From NCBI GenBank assembly GCA_947652605.1, contig OX393583.1, forward strand, positions 10,953,222 through 11,017,221: a stretch of 64,000 bases of DNA, read 5' to 3'. The stretch comes from Elmis aenea. Its lineage: Eukaryota; Arthropoda; Insecta; Coleoptera; Elmidae. Every line of letters starts with the position of its first letter. Positions within the stretch are counted from its first letter, which is position 1. This document shows positions 30,756-43,481 of the stretch, piece after piece. Below the pieces are notes generated by a model. The model had not been told where the DNA came from. It did no database searches and was given only the letters and a program-made list of their open reading frames with translations. A program made the translations under genes and the position numbers.

Positions 30756-31480
30756 TAGGGCCGGCCTTATGCACATTCCTCCAATTCCCTCGCCTAGGGC
30801 CCTGCGCTAAAATGGATCCCGCGCTCAAAAAATAAAAAATATAAATACAATGCTTATTAATAGCATGGAATCTTTGGCTACTCAAATGAAAGATTACAAA
30901 TTCTTGGTATCTTTTGTTTTCTGGTATGATTTGCTTTTCCAAGTAGTAGTAAGCAAATAATTACAAAGCGAATCCTCAGATCTGTCTTCGGGAATACTCA
31001 CATTTGAAAAACTGTGCAAATGGCTAGAGTGTACCGAGAAAAAGGTTTTAAAAATGTATTAATCGGTTTCAAATGATCTTGTAAAAGATTTAGATGTTGT
31101 TCAACAATTCCAGTTGAAAAGTTTACTGAAACGCAAAAGGCAATTTGCATACGAGTCCTCAAACGACCCTGTTGTTGATGCAAAGGAAGCATACAAAATA
31201 AATTGTTTTAATCAAGTGTTAGATAAAACATTGCAGTTCTTCAACCTCGATTTAAACATTTAAAAGAGATCACAGAAGAACCTCCAAAACTACAAGAAGA
31301 ACTTCTATATGTAACAAAGAAGAATGCAGTTATGCACAGTGTACTGCGATTAACATGATCTCTTAATAAATCTTTACAATAATTTGAAGTTTCTGAAGCA
31401 GACTCTTAATAAAAATACAAGTTATTGACATCGATGGATTGATTCGTTAGAAGATGCTCTATTTAAATAATCGCTAGTAC
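30756..31480 (+). pseudogene. hAT remnant (ZMYM1-like middle region)
   Basis: AGGGCCGGCCTTATGCA at 30757 resembles a hAT terminus. In the plus frame near 31129, KRKRQFAYESSNDPVVDAKE, AYKINCFNQVLDKTLQFFNL precede a stop. This is the KR.FDYE....D....F....FN.VLD....-type block located upstream of the C-terminal region in ZMYM1-like hAT transposases. The fragments before and after are too decayed to follow; the right end was not found. Confidence 0.6.
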
Positions 31481-31604
31481 CACCATAATTCCTTCAAAGC
31501 CCATTAAAGTAGCCTAATTGTCATTTAAAATTTACAAAAACGTTTTTTGGACAATTGTTGACACAATAAAATCCAATTTGTGCAGGTCACGGCCTTATTA
31601 ATAC

Positions 31605-31895
31605 AAAATTAAATTTTGTTTCAAAAATTATTTGAGGTTATAAAAATTAACCAAAATAGTGCAGTTGTATCCAAAATAGCTTCCTCTTTCCAAAAATGTA
31701 AAAATATACAGGGTGTTCCATTTAAAATAACAAAGTTGGAGTCATTTCCGGCGAAACCGGAAGTGAAACAATTTTGTGCATGTGCTCAAAAATCCCGGTT
31801 TTTGCACATATAATGTGTTTAAAATCTCATTTATCTAAAATCAAAACTAAAGAAAAAAAAGGGGGTGTACCACACTTGATTTACATCCGGTATAT
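31605..31895 (+). repeat. ~290-bp repeat, inverted copy of 49487-49770
   Basis: TTTGAGGTTATAAAAATTAACC, a CAGGGTGTTCCATTTAAAAT junction at 31710, TTTCCGGCGAAACCGGAAGT, and AAAACTAAAGAAAAAAAAGG occur in the same order in 49487-49770 on the minus strand. Non-coding. It abuts another CAGGGT-type repeat at 31896. Confidence 0.85.
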
Positions 31896-32290
31896 ACAGG
31901 GTTCTCGAGGGCCACTATGGGGATCTCGTAAACGGTAAGAGTTACGACTTCGGTTAAATTAGGGCAAAGTTGTATATTCAGATGCTTAATAGTTTGTGGC
32001 CAACAAAACTTATCTAGCTTTTTTAGTTTTTGTGATATAGGGGAAAAACTAAAAAAGTGGATTTTTGTTTTTTGTCTGCAACTTTTTCATTTGATGTCAA
32101 ATTTCATTTCTGTAAAACGTTTTTCATAGCCACTTTTTGCAAGGAATCAAAATCCCCAATTACATTTTCCCTGCGACGTTTCGCTTTTTTTAAACCATCA
32201 TCAGGTAAATTTTTTCTCATGGACGCTGTATCTGATTTTAACGCCAATTTGTAGGAAATTTTATTTTGGAAAGGGGGGCGGCAGGACAAA
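31896..32290 (+). repeat. CAGGGTTCTCGAGG repeat with conserved inner block
   Basis: Starts CAGGGTTCTCGAGGGCC, then ATGGGGATCTCGTAAACGGT, AAGAGTTACGACTTCGGTTA, AATTAGGGCAAAGTTG, the block shared with 63337 and others. On the minus strand (32204-32171) it has CTGATGATGGTTT..AGCGAAACGTCG. Right terminus unclear. Confidence 0.7.
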
Positions 32291-32316
32291 TAAGTTTGGG
32301 AACCTATGATCTAGTG

Positions 32317-32595
32317 CAGGGGTTCCCAAAGTTTTGACCAAGCGGGACAAATTGTAGACTCCGAATATTTGGCGGACCAAAAAAAAGAAGTGTTTTTGAG
32401 ACCTCGATTCGTGGAGAACAGACAAAATCTCGAAATGTCAAAATATGTAGGTACCAATATATAATCTTTTTTTTTTGTAAATAGAAAATTATCTGGTATA
32501 ATATCAAGATGGCGGATGGTCTGACATCACCCTGGCTGTATTTTTACGGTTCGCGGGCCGCATTTGTCCCGCGGTCCTTACTTTGGGAACCCCTG
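32317..32595. mobile_element. 279-bp hAT MITE (CAGGGGTTCCCAAAG ends)
   Basis: Ends CAGGGGTTCCCAAAGTTTTG and AAGTAAGGACCGC-inverse CTTTGGGAACCCCTG, exact 8-bp duplication ATCTAGTG (32309-32316, 32596-32603). Subterminal GCGGGACAAATT and its inverse TTTGTCCCGCGG. No coding. Confidence 0.95.
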
Positions 32596-32603
32596 ATCTA
32601 GTG

Positions 32604-33392
32604 AAACAGTGTTTATTAATATTTTAATAAGTTTAGACCTCAGATTCCTTTATCATTTGCAACATCTCTACAATCCTACCAGGGTAGAGGATTAAGCTTC
32701 GAATATGACGTGCTTTTTGCTTCAAATGTCTTTTATAAACATTTTAACCATGTGCAGACAGTTTTGACGATATTATATGAACTCTAAGCTTTATGAAGCC
32801 GTCGGACAATCAAATCAAACTAATAAAAGACACCAAAAAGAAAACGGCGAAAGGCAAGCAAATAATCAGAATGCCAAATAGATAAAATTGCAATAAAGTC
32901 ATACTTTTTTGCTAAATTTGTTGAGTTGGTGAAAAAGCAAAATTTTTTACGACATCAAAACCAACTTTAAACAACAATTTGCATAAATCACATTTCATTT
33001 ATGAACTAGTAGGTATGTTTATGTTCCACGAGTTTTTCTTGTTAAAATACAGCGAGGTATTTGCTGAAATGGATAGATAGTCTTTTACATCAAGCATTGT
33101 CAAAAATAAAATTCTTTTAGGTAAACTTATTGTGCGTTGACAACAAAAACGCACAAGCCCTAATTATTGTATGAAAATGATTAATTATTTTATTACATTT
33201 TGGAGTTTTTTTTAGTTACAGATTGCATACGATAACTTTGGTTCAAAAAATTTTCTTCTAGTAATTTTGCAGTAAGAAACCTCTTTCCAGCAGATCATTA
33301 GTCGTTGATGATGGCGTTTCAAAACGATTAGTTGCAAAAAGCCAACGGCAAATGTCGTTCAAATGATTTAACGGATAAATGTTTAGGTAATA
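32604..33392. other. Non-coding
   Basis: No frame or terminus recognised. Short open frames here lack family resemblance. Confidence 0.4.
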
Positions 33393-33394
33393 GA

Positions 33395-35226
33395 GGAAAG
33401 TCGCCTAATATGAGGATAACTCCTACTATGGGATACCTCTATTTCTGCGCTTGCTTAAACTCTTTATCTGTGGTCAATATTATTAAACAATGTACATACG
33501 TTATGAAGTTTCCTGACGTAGTTTTAATTTGATAGGTAGTTTCACTATCAACAAACCTAACCATCAATTATTCCCGCACTGTTGAATAATTCTGGCGATT
33601 GCACAGAAATTGTTATTGAATGTTCTAACGGTAAGTTATAAGGTTTATTTTTGCATCAAACACGGCCCAATGGTCCATTTTAAGCATAATATTTTTATTT
33701 ACAAAGACTCAAATAATTTGTTAAAACCCTCTCATTTTGTGCTAATATGGGGTATAGATTTGGAGCAGAGCTGGGCATTACTTAAGTATTTTTTTACTTC
33801 AGTACTTTTTCAAGTACTTTTCCGGTACTTTAGACTTGTACTGCAGTACATTTTAAAATTAGTTACTTTGGACTTGAATCTCAAGTACTTCGGTGAAAAT
33901 ACTGGTACTTATTACTTGTATTAGTACTTCAGTACCACAAAAATTACCTAAGTACTTTAGAAAATACTGCAGTACAGTGCAAAGTACTTAAGTACTTTTA
34001 GTGAACAAAAGTACTTTTTAAGATATTCAGTTTTATAAGATAGGAACTGTGGTTTTCAACGCATTAAAACTTGTCTAAAGTTTTAAACACAACCCACATT
34101 AGGGTGCATAATATGGCTATAGTTGAAAAGGTTGTGTGTGTGTGCAGTAATACGGACAACTATTTTACTAAATAAAAATTAAACTCTATAGGGTAAATCT
34201 TATCCTACAACATCTATTGTATTATATTGTGAACAATTCTTTAATTTTTGACCCTAAATAACTAAAATTTGTATAGTTAATTACTGATTTGAACCATGTA
34301 TATTTTTCTTGTACGTCTCATGTAGTCATGTATATTGAAGTATAGCAGAAATGTTCAAAGTAAATGTGCTGTAGTGTCGCTCTTATCATTATATTAATGG
34401 AAAAACAAAACGTTTTCAAAATTAATTAACAGTATATAACAGTGAAACCTATATTACGAGCACATCTAATAAACTACTAATATATTATGCGTTCAGTATA
34501 CACTGTCTCACAAAAATAAGGCCCCAAATGGCACTTGAGGTACCTATAGTTAATATAAAAATGTAAAAGAAATAAAAGTTTTTGCCGTAATACGAAATTA
34601 ATTTTAAACAAATCTGTTTTATCCATCACACAAAGGGCGTTCAAAAATCGAAATATACATTTTCGCGTCGTAAACTGCCAGAAATGTACAATTTAGAGAA
34701 AAATGTCATAAGAAAACGGTTAAAATCCATTTTTAATTTTACTTGTGCCAAATTTTTAACTGCTTTTTTAATAAACTGTAATAATTTACTATTATAAAAT
34801 AATAAAAATGTACACATTCTGTAATATTTTTAACTGGTTGCCGACATCAAAAAGGGTTTTATACTAGTAACATCAGTAATGCTGTAGTCTCTAAATAATA
34901 TCTGCAAAAAGTACTTAAAGAGTACTTGAGAAATGCTTAAGTACCTTTTGCAAGTACTTGTACTTAAGATCAGTACTTTCAAAATTAAAAATAGTGGTAC
35001 TGGTACTTATGATCCAAGTACTTGTCATAAGTACTGAAGACTTAAGACTTAAGTAATTTTTGGCCAGTACTTGCCCAGCTCTGATTTGGGGTGCCCCATA
35101 TTAGCTTGTAAATAAAATGTGAACTATGAATATCCTTATTTTCGGTACTTTTGGCAAATACCCAAGTAGGTAGGTACTAATTTTTTTTTTAGATGTTTAT
35201 AATGTACCCATATTAGGCGACTTTAG
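33395..35226. mobile_element. GGAAAGTCGCCTAATATG element (pogo-type?), split by a hAT
   Basis: Left end GAGGAAAGTCGCCTAATATG and right end CATATTAGGCGACTTTAGG are inverses for at least 17 bases; the outermost bases have diverged and the TA flank is clear only on the left. TIR-derived words (TACTATGGGATA, GCTAATATGGGGTA, CCCATATTAG) recur subterminally. Contains the hAT at 33766-35083. Without it about 500 bp. Confidence 0.72.
33766..35083. mobile_element. hAT element with AAGTACTT arrays
   Basis: Ends CAGAGCTGGGCATTACTTAAG and TACTTGCCCAGCTCTG; 8-bp duplication ATTTGGAG / ATTTGGGG (33758-33765, 35084-35091; one mismatch). Both subterminal zones are long arrays of AGTACTT and palindromic AAGTACTT (33780-34030 and 34905-35060). 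The interior shows no transposase frame. 1318 bp. Confidence 0.93.
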
Positions 35227-35766
35227 GCAACATTAAGACCAACTTTATTCAAAGTTTCGCAAAACTTTTGATAAATAATTAATTATGAACGTTTTTGCCA
35301 AAATTTTCACGAAAAACCTAGCTTAACTGCTAAAGTTATTAGATAACACAGACAAAAGTACTCAATTTGAAGACGTTTTGCTACCAATATTGTTTGTCTG
35401 CGTTCTTTGTCATCTGCATTTTATGTTTAGTTCGGTGTCATTCTTTTAAAAATTAACACGCCACAAATTTTTACAAATGGCAGAAAATCACAAAAAACAG
35501 TAATACTTGCTCCTTTTTTATGTCAGAACTGGGGTTTCTCATTTTTAATCATTTTGCTTGTACCGAGATCCCGGGAATAAATCGGTCTTTGTCCCGGGAT
35601 TTCCCGGGATTCCGGGATGTAATAAATTATGACAATATTTTTAAATTAGTAACCCAAAAAAGGAAGAGAGCGGTTTATTATATAAAAACAATTCCAAGTC
35701 ATATATGTAATACATTTTGGTCCATGATTATTACAAATAATTAAATAATATAGGTGAGAGAAACAT

Positions 35767-35801
35767 CTCGACAAGAGGAACCGATTAAGAAGAAGTAGAA
35801 A
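35767..35801 (+). mobile_element. 35-bp 5'-truncated LINE tail with target duplication
   Basis: The stretch with AAGAGGAACCGATTAAGAAG is absent from the sister element (near 4930) and is bracketed by an exact duplication AGAAACAT (35759-35766, 35802-35809). The same words end the LINE copies near 48145 and 48345 (ACAAGAGGAACCGAATAAGA, ACAAGAGAAACCGATTAAGA). An extremely 5'-truncated retrotransposition event. Confidence 0.82.
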
Positions 35802-35883
35802 AGAAACATACATTTGGGAATTAAAACACTTTTTTTGCAATTTTATTTTAAAAAACACAAAACTTAAATTTTTGTGATTTGAT

Positions 35884-35991
35884 TTAGGAAAACAAGGGGC
35901 ATGTATCTATGCTTCGGTCACATGACTTTACTCTAAGTTTATTAACAGAAAGTTCTGCCGTCTAAAATGCTTTTTCGACCTCTATTGATGT
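35884..35991 (-). pseudogene. hAT transposase C-terminal motif, decayed
   Basis: Minus strand reads TSIEVEKAF-stop-TAELSVNKLRV, then SCDRSIDTCPLFS and stop. Homologous to 4742-4859 in the sister element but further decayed. Confidence 0.7.
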
Positions 35992-37655
35992 GTGTGAAAT
36001 TGTGTTGAGAGCATCTAGCAGGAAAGAGACATCGTTTTTATCAACAAAATTACATTTATAAGCTATTTTGCTTCGCATTACTACCAAAATCTTAAAAAAT
36101 ATGGATTTTTAGTGGCGTAATAGCTTAAATTGTGCCGATTAACTGTTCTGGTTGACAGTTCAAACAAATTGTATTGAATTTTCAAAGGCTTGGGTAAAAA
36201 AAGCCTTAGGTGAAATACTCGCAAATAATCATAAGAAACAAAATAACTTTAAAAATATTATATTTAGACATAAAACATGCTTAACAACTTTAAAAGATAA
36301 TTAAATTTTCTACAAGAAAATGTCAAAATATATAGAGTGTTCCAATAAAAACAAAAGATTTATAGGTATGCATTTAAAGTTTAGCGATATGGACCGAGTA
36401 TAACGAACACCCTGTATATTATTTAAAAAATGTAACTAGTCAACAATCACTATGACACTTTTGTCTTATAAATTACTGGAGTAAATTGCTCTGGTGTTGT
36501 TATGTTTATAAATATAAATATTTTTATAAAGGTCTGCATCTGTCAAAATTTTTCAAAAAACGTTAATAACTCGAAGACGATTTATTTTAGACACAAATAA
36601 CCTCAAATATTTTTGAAAAAGAATTTAATTTTACATCCAAAAATTACAAAATATAGAGGTTGTTCCATGTAAAAAAAAACAATGTTTAATATCAGAGAGC
36701 AAAAACAAAACATTGTGGAGAGTTTAAAATAATTTTAGGTTATGTAGTAAATGATAACAAACCACTTTTATATTTGACTTTTTTTAATATTATTATTAAT
36801 AACAGAGCTATCGAATAATTCGTCTTGGCTGGGACATCCTGTATAACCGGCTAGGGATTATTCGATTTTATTATAAATCTCCTAAAATTATTGAATACCA
36901 ATATTTGTGATTAAGATAAATTCCAGAGCTTTTTTCACTTCATTTGCTGCTATTCTTTAAATTTGATATTTAACGATGCAACGCCGATCTTGTTTCTCCA
37001 TACATTCCAAAGAGAACAAACAATTGAATTTCTGGATACGAAGCATCAGATGAGTCAATAAATAATGCAAAAAATTTATTTCGCGATTTCAGACAACACA
37101 ATATCATGAATTACAAAAGATTTGTACAGTCGAAATAGCACAATGAAGATTTAAACTTATCCATGACATAAATAAATTAAAAGAATGGAGTTATAAAGAT
37201 CTATTAAAACACTACAAAGATTTTTATCAATAAAAATTCGAACTTTGGCCTCACTAAGTTCTAAACTGTAGGTATTTATGAAAATAAATTAACAGAAACG
37301 TTTCCAAATACTGCTATTGTATTGCCTATTTTTCATTAAGTGTTACCCGAATCCGTGGCTTCCGGGGAAATCAGTTTTTTAAAGCTAAAATTAATAAAAA
37401 CAACATTGTCCAAAAAACCTTTAGGATGAACAATATGTAATAAATGAAATATCATATTAAAGTTTGGACGTTCGACAGCAACTTTTGTTTGAGAATGCGT
37501 ATCACCTGCTTAAAACTTTGTACATTTAAACTACAAGAAAAATAAAAGGGATTGGTCAAAATAGAAAGGTCTTTACAGCGCCAAACAGATGTTGAAAAAA
37601 TAGAGACTTAAAAATACGATTTACAATTAGGTTTAAGCTACCTAGAACTTAGTAC

Positions 37656-37973
37656 TAGGGATTCTGTCCCGGGACATTCCCGGGACCTAAGTCCCGGGAA
37701 TTCCCGGGACTTTCTTAGTCTCGAGTCCCGGGACATTTAGTTCGAGACTCGAGACGAGACTTCAATGTTACAGAACACTGAAATTTATTTTTCATACTTC
37801 TAATTTAAACAAATTTTACTGCCACGAGTTTAGCAAAAATATTTTTATATTTTTATGTTTTAAAGTTTAAGGAGAATTGTTAAGTTTATAAGTTAAAATA
37901 TATTTTACTTGTGCCTGTTATGTATAAAACTTTATGGAAAATTGTTAATTTTATTTAAAATAGGTAAATTAAA

Positions 37974-38006
<33 letters not shown>

Positions 38007-38444
38007 ACACTTTATTCATAAAATAAATGTTTCAAAAACAAAATCAGTGAATATGGTTTAATTTAAAAAAAAAATAATTATTATAAGTTAGCCGCGTTCT
38101 GTCAACTGTCACGACCGATTCACGAGTTCTGTAATTCACGATTACGACACGTTCACAGAAGCAATTTTAAGTAGGTAGCCTGTGCTTTCAGAAACAATGT
38201 CACTGTATAGAAATAATTTATTTTTTACTGTGAAAATAGCTGTTGAATTTTCAGTACATGAATATTGCATCATATTTCTTGCAATTTATGAAATCTTCCG
38301 TCATTTTTGACGGGTTATACCACCATTTTCTAGTAGGTAAATAAAATTCGCAAAAGTCTCGAAGTCCCGGGAATTCCCGGGACTTTGATAAAAAAAAGTC
38401 TTGAGTCCCGGGACTTAAAAAATTGTCGAGACTCAGAATCCCTA
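37656..38444 (+). mobile_element. hAT MITE with CCCGGGA arrays, subfamily 2
   Basis: TAGGGATTCTG / CAGAATCCCTA ends and exact 8-bp duplication CTTAGTAC (37648-37655, 38445-38452). Subterminal sequence nearly identical to 18286-19167. Shorter (789 bp), with a (TAA)n microsatellite at 37974-38003. Confidence 0.95.
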
Positions 38445-38722
38445 CTTAGTACCTACTTAAATGTTGCAAGATCTCCCCTATCATAAAATTGCATAACTTA
38501 AAATTCTGAACTGAATTATTTGAACAATCTGGCGTTTTGGTACGAAATTAAATGAAATTTAATACAAAATATGCAAAACTTAAATTACTCAGGAATTTGC
38601 CGCCCCTTTGGTTAGCCGCCCTTGTGCGTTGCACAACCTGCCACCCTACACCCGGCGGCCCTACTAAAATTCTCTGGGATCGCGAGAACGCGGGATTCCG
38701 GGAAAGAAACCTTAGTCAGAAC

Positions 38723-40045
38723 TAGATTAGAGATGAAAAATTAAACATGATTCATGACATTGTTGCATCGGGACTTCCCCGATTCCAAACTATTGTTTTT
38801 TTTTAATGACCTGCAATATTGTGCAAGAAAATTACAAAAACAAATGAAATGGGCTTTCCGAAAATCTTTGTTTTTCTCGTTACCTTTAAGACTTAAATAG
38901 GCAAATTTTCCACCAACCTCATAAGTAGAGGATGTGGTTTATTTGGATACAACAAAAATGTTAGTAATATATTAAGAGCTTTTTGCTAGTATTTAAGTAA
39001 ATGGCCATGAAATCGGGTAATAACAAAAAAATTATAACTTACCTTGAAAAGGATATCCTGAAAAACATGGTCTATGCATAATTCCTATATTTCCTGTTAC
39101 GGTCATTGCGAATCAAACGCCAAGAGTCATTCATGTGGTAGTACAGAAAACAGGCAAGTCCCACAAAAAAAAGAACTACAATTGTCTCATGCCCGTACCG
39201 AATTTCTCAAAATTCCCAGATAGTTGCGCAATTCGTAACATATATTCAAAACTGTCGACGGATCGTGGCACTGAACATACAATTTAATACAAATCACATT
39301 TCACTGAATAAAATTAATCGCACAAAGAGTCATTTTGCCAAAACGCGAAACAACTGATGCATATAATTGATACTAAAAAAAAGTCCACAAGATGTGGTCC
39401 AGACGACTTGATCTCCGAGACTAACTCAAAATATTATGACTTGAAAATGATGTTTAGAATGCATGCTCCGCCCATTTGCAACGCCTACTAATTTTCAGGT
39501 AACTGGTATAAGGCAAAACCAACGTGTACCCCATATTTTATGTTGCGGTCGGTCTCAACAGTAGCAATTTTGTTTAATCAATCCAATGTCGTTTGTTTCC
39601 TAATACTGTAATAAAATTGTAATATATCTTGCTTTACGAACCCAGTATTTAAAAATGCCTTGTCTGCTAATACAATTAATTAAGTGACTGTTTTTTTTTT
39701 TTAAATAAATATTTTAATTAAAAAATACACTAGGTACTCACTGTATTAATCTTAAATTTCGCTTCCCGAACTGTTTCACAGCTTGGTGCTGCTCTGTGAC
39801 TACTTTTTCGCTAAAAGCTCAAAAAATGTTTTGACTTAAAGCCCCCATTTATCGGATACAAATATAACATCCGTGTTTTGTGTTTTCATTTGTAATTTTT
39901 AGGTACAAACTTAATTTTGAATACAGGTAATTTTTCTATACGCATGTAAATATATAAGTACCTAGATTTTCCTCACTTGGAGTTTGATATTTACAGAATT
40001 GCAGTGATAATAAATTTAGATAAATATGCAATTTTGTATTTTAAA
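38723..40045. other. Non-coding
   Basis: No coding frame, terminus or palindrome recognised in this stretch of about 1.3 kb. Confidence 0.4.
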
Positions 40046-40047
40046 TA

Positions 40048-40958
40048 AGGGAGGCCGGAGATGAAATTTTTTTGTTTTGTTTTTATTTAATTTCTCATAG
40101 AGTTTTTGACATCCAAATTGATTTAATGATAGATTGGACATTTGTCTTCCTTCCAAGATATTTATTGCATATGTTTCGTAAAGCACATGTGAGAAATAAT
40201 TTTTTTTTCTGTAGTAAGACAGCTGTTACTTCCAACCTCAACGTTGGGGCTAAAAGTAACAATGATCGGGGTAAGTTGTAACGGTAAAATAATTTATACA
40301 GCTCATAAGTGGGTAACTATGTTAGTATTCATCAACAAAATTAATATTTGATTCCAAAATACACATTAGCAGAATGAATAATTTTAAAAACTCTTTTGTA
40401 CAATATAATATGATAGGTGAACATTATCAATATTTAAAAATGTGAAACAAAAAAATACAACAAATTGCACAAGTTTTGTATGCTCTCATCTACGAAGAAA
40501 ACCACCATTTATTTGCTAAGAGTCAACATTTGCAAGTGAAAACATAGATTGGGGTTGGTTGTAACACTGTTACTTTTGACCTCAAGTGTACACAAAACAA
40601 ATCGGAGGGAATCCACAATTAACCACGATTACAACGTCAAATTGTATTGCATCCACTAATAGCCAACAAAATTTAGAACATAATAATCTATAGGCACTTT
40701 TTCGTTCCTCTTTTAGGGATCGCATAAAAGTCACTCGTCCGGTGACACAACGGCATAACTTATAAGCGGAAAATCGTGACTTTGGCTGGCAAAAACTTAA
40801 CCTGTATGACAGATTAAAACTAGCAATGTAGGTATGTAGGTAGGGAGGTGAATGTAAATGAACATTGCTCAAGCGCTTAGGGCGGCATATAACAAAAATT
40901 AAAGAAACTATAGGCACTGTTACAACCTACCCGTGTTACTTTTATCCCCGGTCTCCGT
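40048..40958 (+). mobile_element. GGAGAGACCGGGGATAAAAG element, copy B
   Basis: Left end AGGGAGGCCGGAGATGAAA and right end TTTTATCCCCGGTCTCCGT with TA on both sides. Collinear with copies A and C, without their insertions, so it serves as the reference empty copy (911 bp). Repeated GTAAC-containing motifs (GGGGCTAAAAGTAACAATGA, GTTACTTTTGACCTCAAGTG, GTGTTACTTTTATCCCC) lie subterminally. No transposase. Confidence 0.85.
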
Positions 40959-41191
40959 TACCTACTTATAAAATTGATCTAATGATTTAGAAAAAAAAGT
41001 TATGAGAGTAAAAGGAATTCAACATTTTTATATTTTTTGCTATAACATCTGAAACACGAGAAACATTGTACTTTTAAAAATGGATTGTATCTCATCTCAT
41101 CCTTAGGAATAATTCATCTAATTTAAACAACCCTGTATCTCTAATAATAAGCGGAATTCCCATGCTGGAAATCTAATCTGGCTATACAATA

Positions 41192-41816
41192 CAGGGTGTG
41201 TATAAATTGGCGGAAGCGCTACACGTGGCGATGTTCTTCGTAAAATTCTAAGTCGAAAATCTTAATACGAAAATGTTGTACCATGCTTGCTGTGTCTGCA
41301 AGAGGTCCTCAAAGTTTTGACATTTAGTTCTTTAATAATTGTTATTATTTAATACTTGCAAATGAAAAAGCTGCAATTTGGAATAAAAATAAATTTCGAA
41401 TAGTATTTTTTCCTAGATATTGTGTTCTTCCTTTAAAAAATTGGTGTTGAAAATATGTTAATCACTGATTTAAATGAAAATAATACATATGGCAACATTG
41501 TCATTAGCTGTCATCTCTGTTTTGCTCGTAATTATTTCTAGTTTGTGTTTTACGATACCCAAAAGTTTGCAGCTATGTTTACGAACTGAAGGTTTCCAGT
41601 TCAAACAAAAATTGTAAATACCTAAGTAAAAATTGCTGATAAAAAAATGTCCAAACGCAAATCAATGCATGCAATGTTGCCAATTTTTTTTTCCTTTAAA
41701 TGGTTCCTGAGGCCATAGGAAGCATGGTACAATATTTTTGTACCAAGATTTTCGACTTGGAATTTTACGAAGAACATCGCCACGTGTAGCGCTTCCGCCA
41801 ATTTATACACACCCTG
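41192..41816. mobile_element. TA-flanked MITE, inverted copy of 16057-16678
   Basis: Ends CAGGGTGTGTATAAATTGG and CCAATTTATACACACCCTG, near-perfect inverses extending through GCGGAAGCGCTACACGTGGC and GATGTTCTTCGTAAAATTC. TA flanks. 625 bp; the interior runs opposite to 16057-16678. Confidence 0.93.
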
Positions 41817-42170
41817 TATATCATTCGGTGTATTGTCAAATTTTTAGAGAAATTTTTGAGCAACAAAATATCAAAAGAATCACAGTTTTTGTCAAAATCA
41901 CATTTTGTAAGACTTTATTGCTTCTAGTACTTGTACGATGTTCTTTTTGGGGGAAAAATTACAAGGCTTTGCTTCTGATTCCAAAATTGTTTGGTGCGGT
42001 TTTGTGTTTTACTGACCATGCAGTGTGAAAATATTTAGGAGTCGAATTTAATCGCACAAAAACAACGTTTACGCAACTACTTACTTAATTTAGTTACACT
42101 TTAAGTATTTACCATTTCAGAAACATAAATAGTTAAAAAGCGACCGGTATTTAGCGACTTGGTGTAGGTA

Positions 42171-43479
42171 GGAGAGACCGGGGATAAAAGTAACATTTTT
42201 TTGTTTTTATTTAATTTCTCATAGATTATTACATATTTTTTACATCCAAATTGGTTTAATGATAGATTGGACATTTGTCTTGCTTCCAAAATATTTGTTT
42301 CGTGTGTTTCGTAAAGCAACTGTTAGAAAAAAAAAATTTCTTTAGTATTACAGCTGTTACTTTCAACCTCAACGTTGGGGCTAAAAGTAACAATGATTGG
42401 GGTAAGTTGTAACGGCAAAATAATTTACACAGCTCATAAGTAGTGAGTAAATATATTAGTATTCATCAACAAAATTAATATTTTATTCAAAAATACACAT
42501 TAGCAAAATGAAAAAATAAAAAAAAAATATCTTTGGTACAATAAAAAATGATAAGTGAACAATATGGCATACCAGGTAAGGGTATTAAATTTATACTGGA
42601 TCATAATAACTGTTTGTTTTATTTTTAAAAAATCTAACCGCCCTCAAACTGGCCGTCATTCATTAAATCAGTAAAAGAGGGTCAGGTTAAGTTGGGTTGG
42701 TTAAAGCTTTGTTTATATTAAGTTATAAATATTAAGGTAATAGAATAAAAACAATGGCGGCTGGTAGGAAAACCAAAAGTACCAGATCTTACCAATTTAC
42801 ATAGGTTTTATAATTTAAAATGCTTTTTAAGAAATGATTTAGCTTTACATACATTTCCATCATTAAACCGATATTATATACTGAGTTTTATAATTTAATA
42901 ATTTGGGACTGCAGTTACCAGGTTTGCCAAGATTATAAGTACCTACATATTTAAAAATGTGAATCAAAAAGATACAACAAACTGGAAAATTATTCCGACA
43001 ACTCTTGTATATTCTCATCTACGAAGAAAGCCACCAATTATGTGCTAAGAGTGAACATTTGCAAGTGAAAACATTAATTGGGGTTGGTTGTAACACTTCG
43101 TTACTTTTGACCCCAAGTGTACACAAAAAAAAATTCAGGGAATCCACAATTAACCACGATTCTAACGTCAAATTGTATTGCATCCACCAATAGCCAACTA
43201 AATTTAGAACAAAATAATATAGGTACTTTTTTGTTCCTATTTTAGAGAGCGCCTAAAAGTTACTCGACGGATGAGACAACGCAGTAACTTTTAGGCTGAA
43301 AATAGTGACTCTGGTTGGCAAAAAGTTAACCTCTATGACAGATGAAAACTAGCAATGTAGGTAGGGAGCTGGATGTAACTTAACATTGCAAAAGCGTTTA
43401 GGGCGATATAAAACAAAAATTAAAGAAACTATAGGCACTGTTACAACCTACCCGTGTTACTTTTATCCCCGGTCTCTCC
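42171..43479 (+). mobile_element. GGAGAGACCGGGGATAAAAG element, copy C
   Basis: Perfect terminal inverted repeat GGAGAGACCGGGGATAAAAG / CTTTTATCCCCGGTCTCTCC with TA flanks (42169-42170, 43480-43481). Collinear with copy B except for an insertion of about 380 bp (about 42564-42942) that begins GGCATACCAGGTAA and ends TTACCAGGTTTGCC, an imperfect inverse pair. No transposase frame. Best-preserved termini of the three copies. Confidence 0.88.
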
Positions 43480-43481
43480 TA

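Larger units (their letters stand above)
35530..38714 (-). mobile_element. hAT element of the TAGGGTTTCT/CCCGGG family with two later insertions
   Basis: Left end TGGGGTTTCTC and right end GAAACCTTA with exact 8-bp duplication GTCAGAAC (35522-35529, 38715-38722). Subterminal CCCGGGAT units lie at 35567-35617 and near 38668-38702. On the minus strand its first part parallels 4336-5169 (ATTATTTGTAATAATCATGG, TGTATGTTTCTCTCACC, and the hAT C-terminal motif). Nested inside are a 35-bp LINE tail (35767) and a hAT MITE of the sister subfamily (37656-38444). Between 36000 and 37640 only decayed sequence and two CAGGGTG-like short repeats are seen. Confidence 0.9.
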
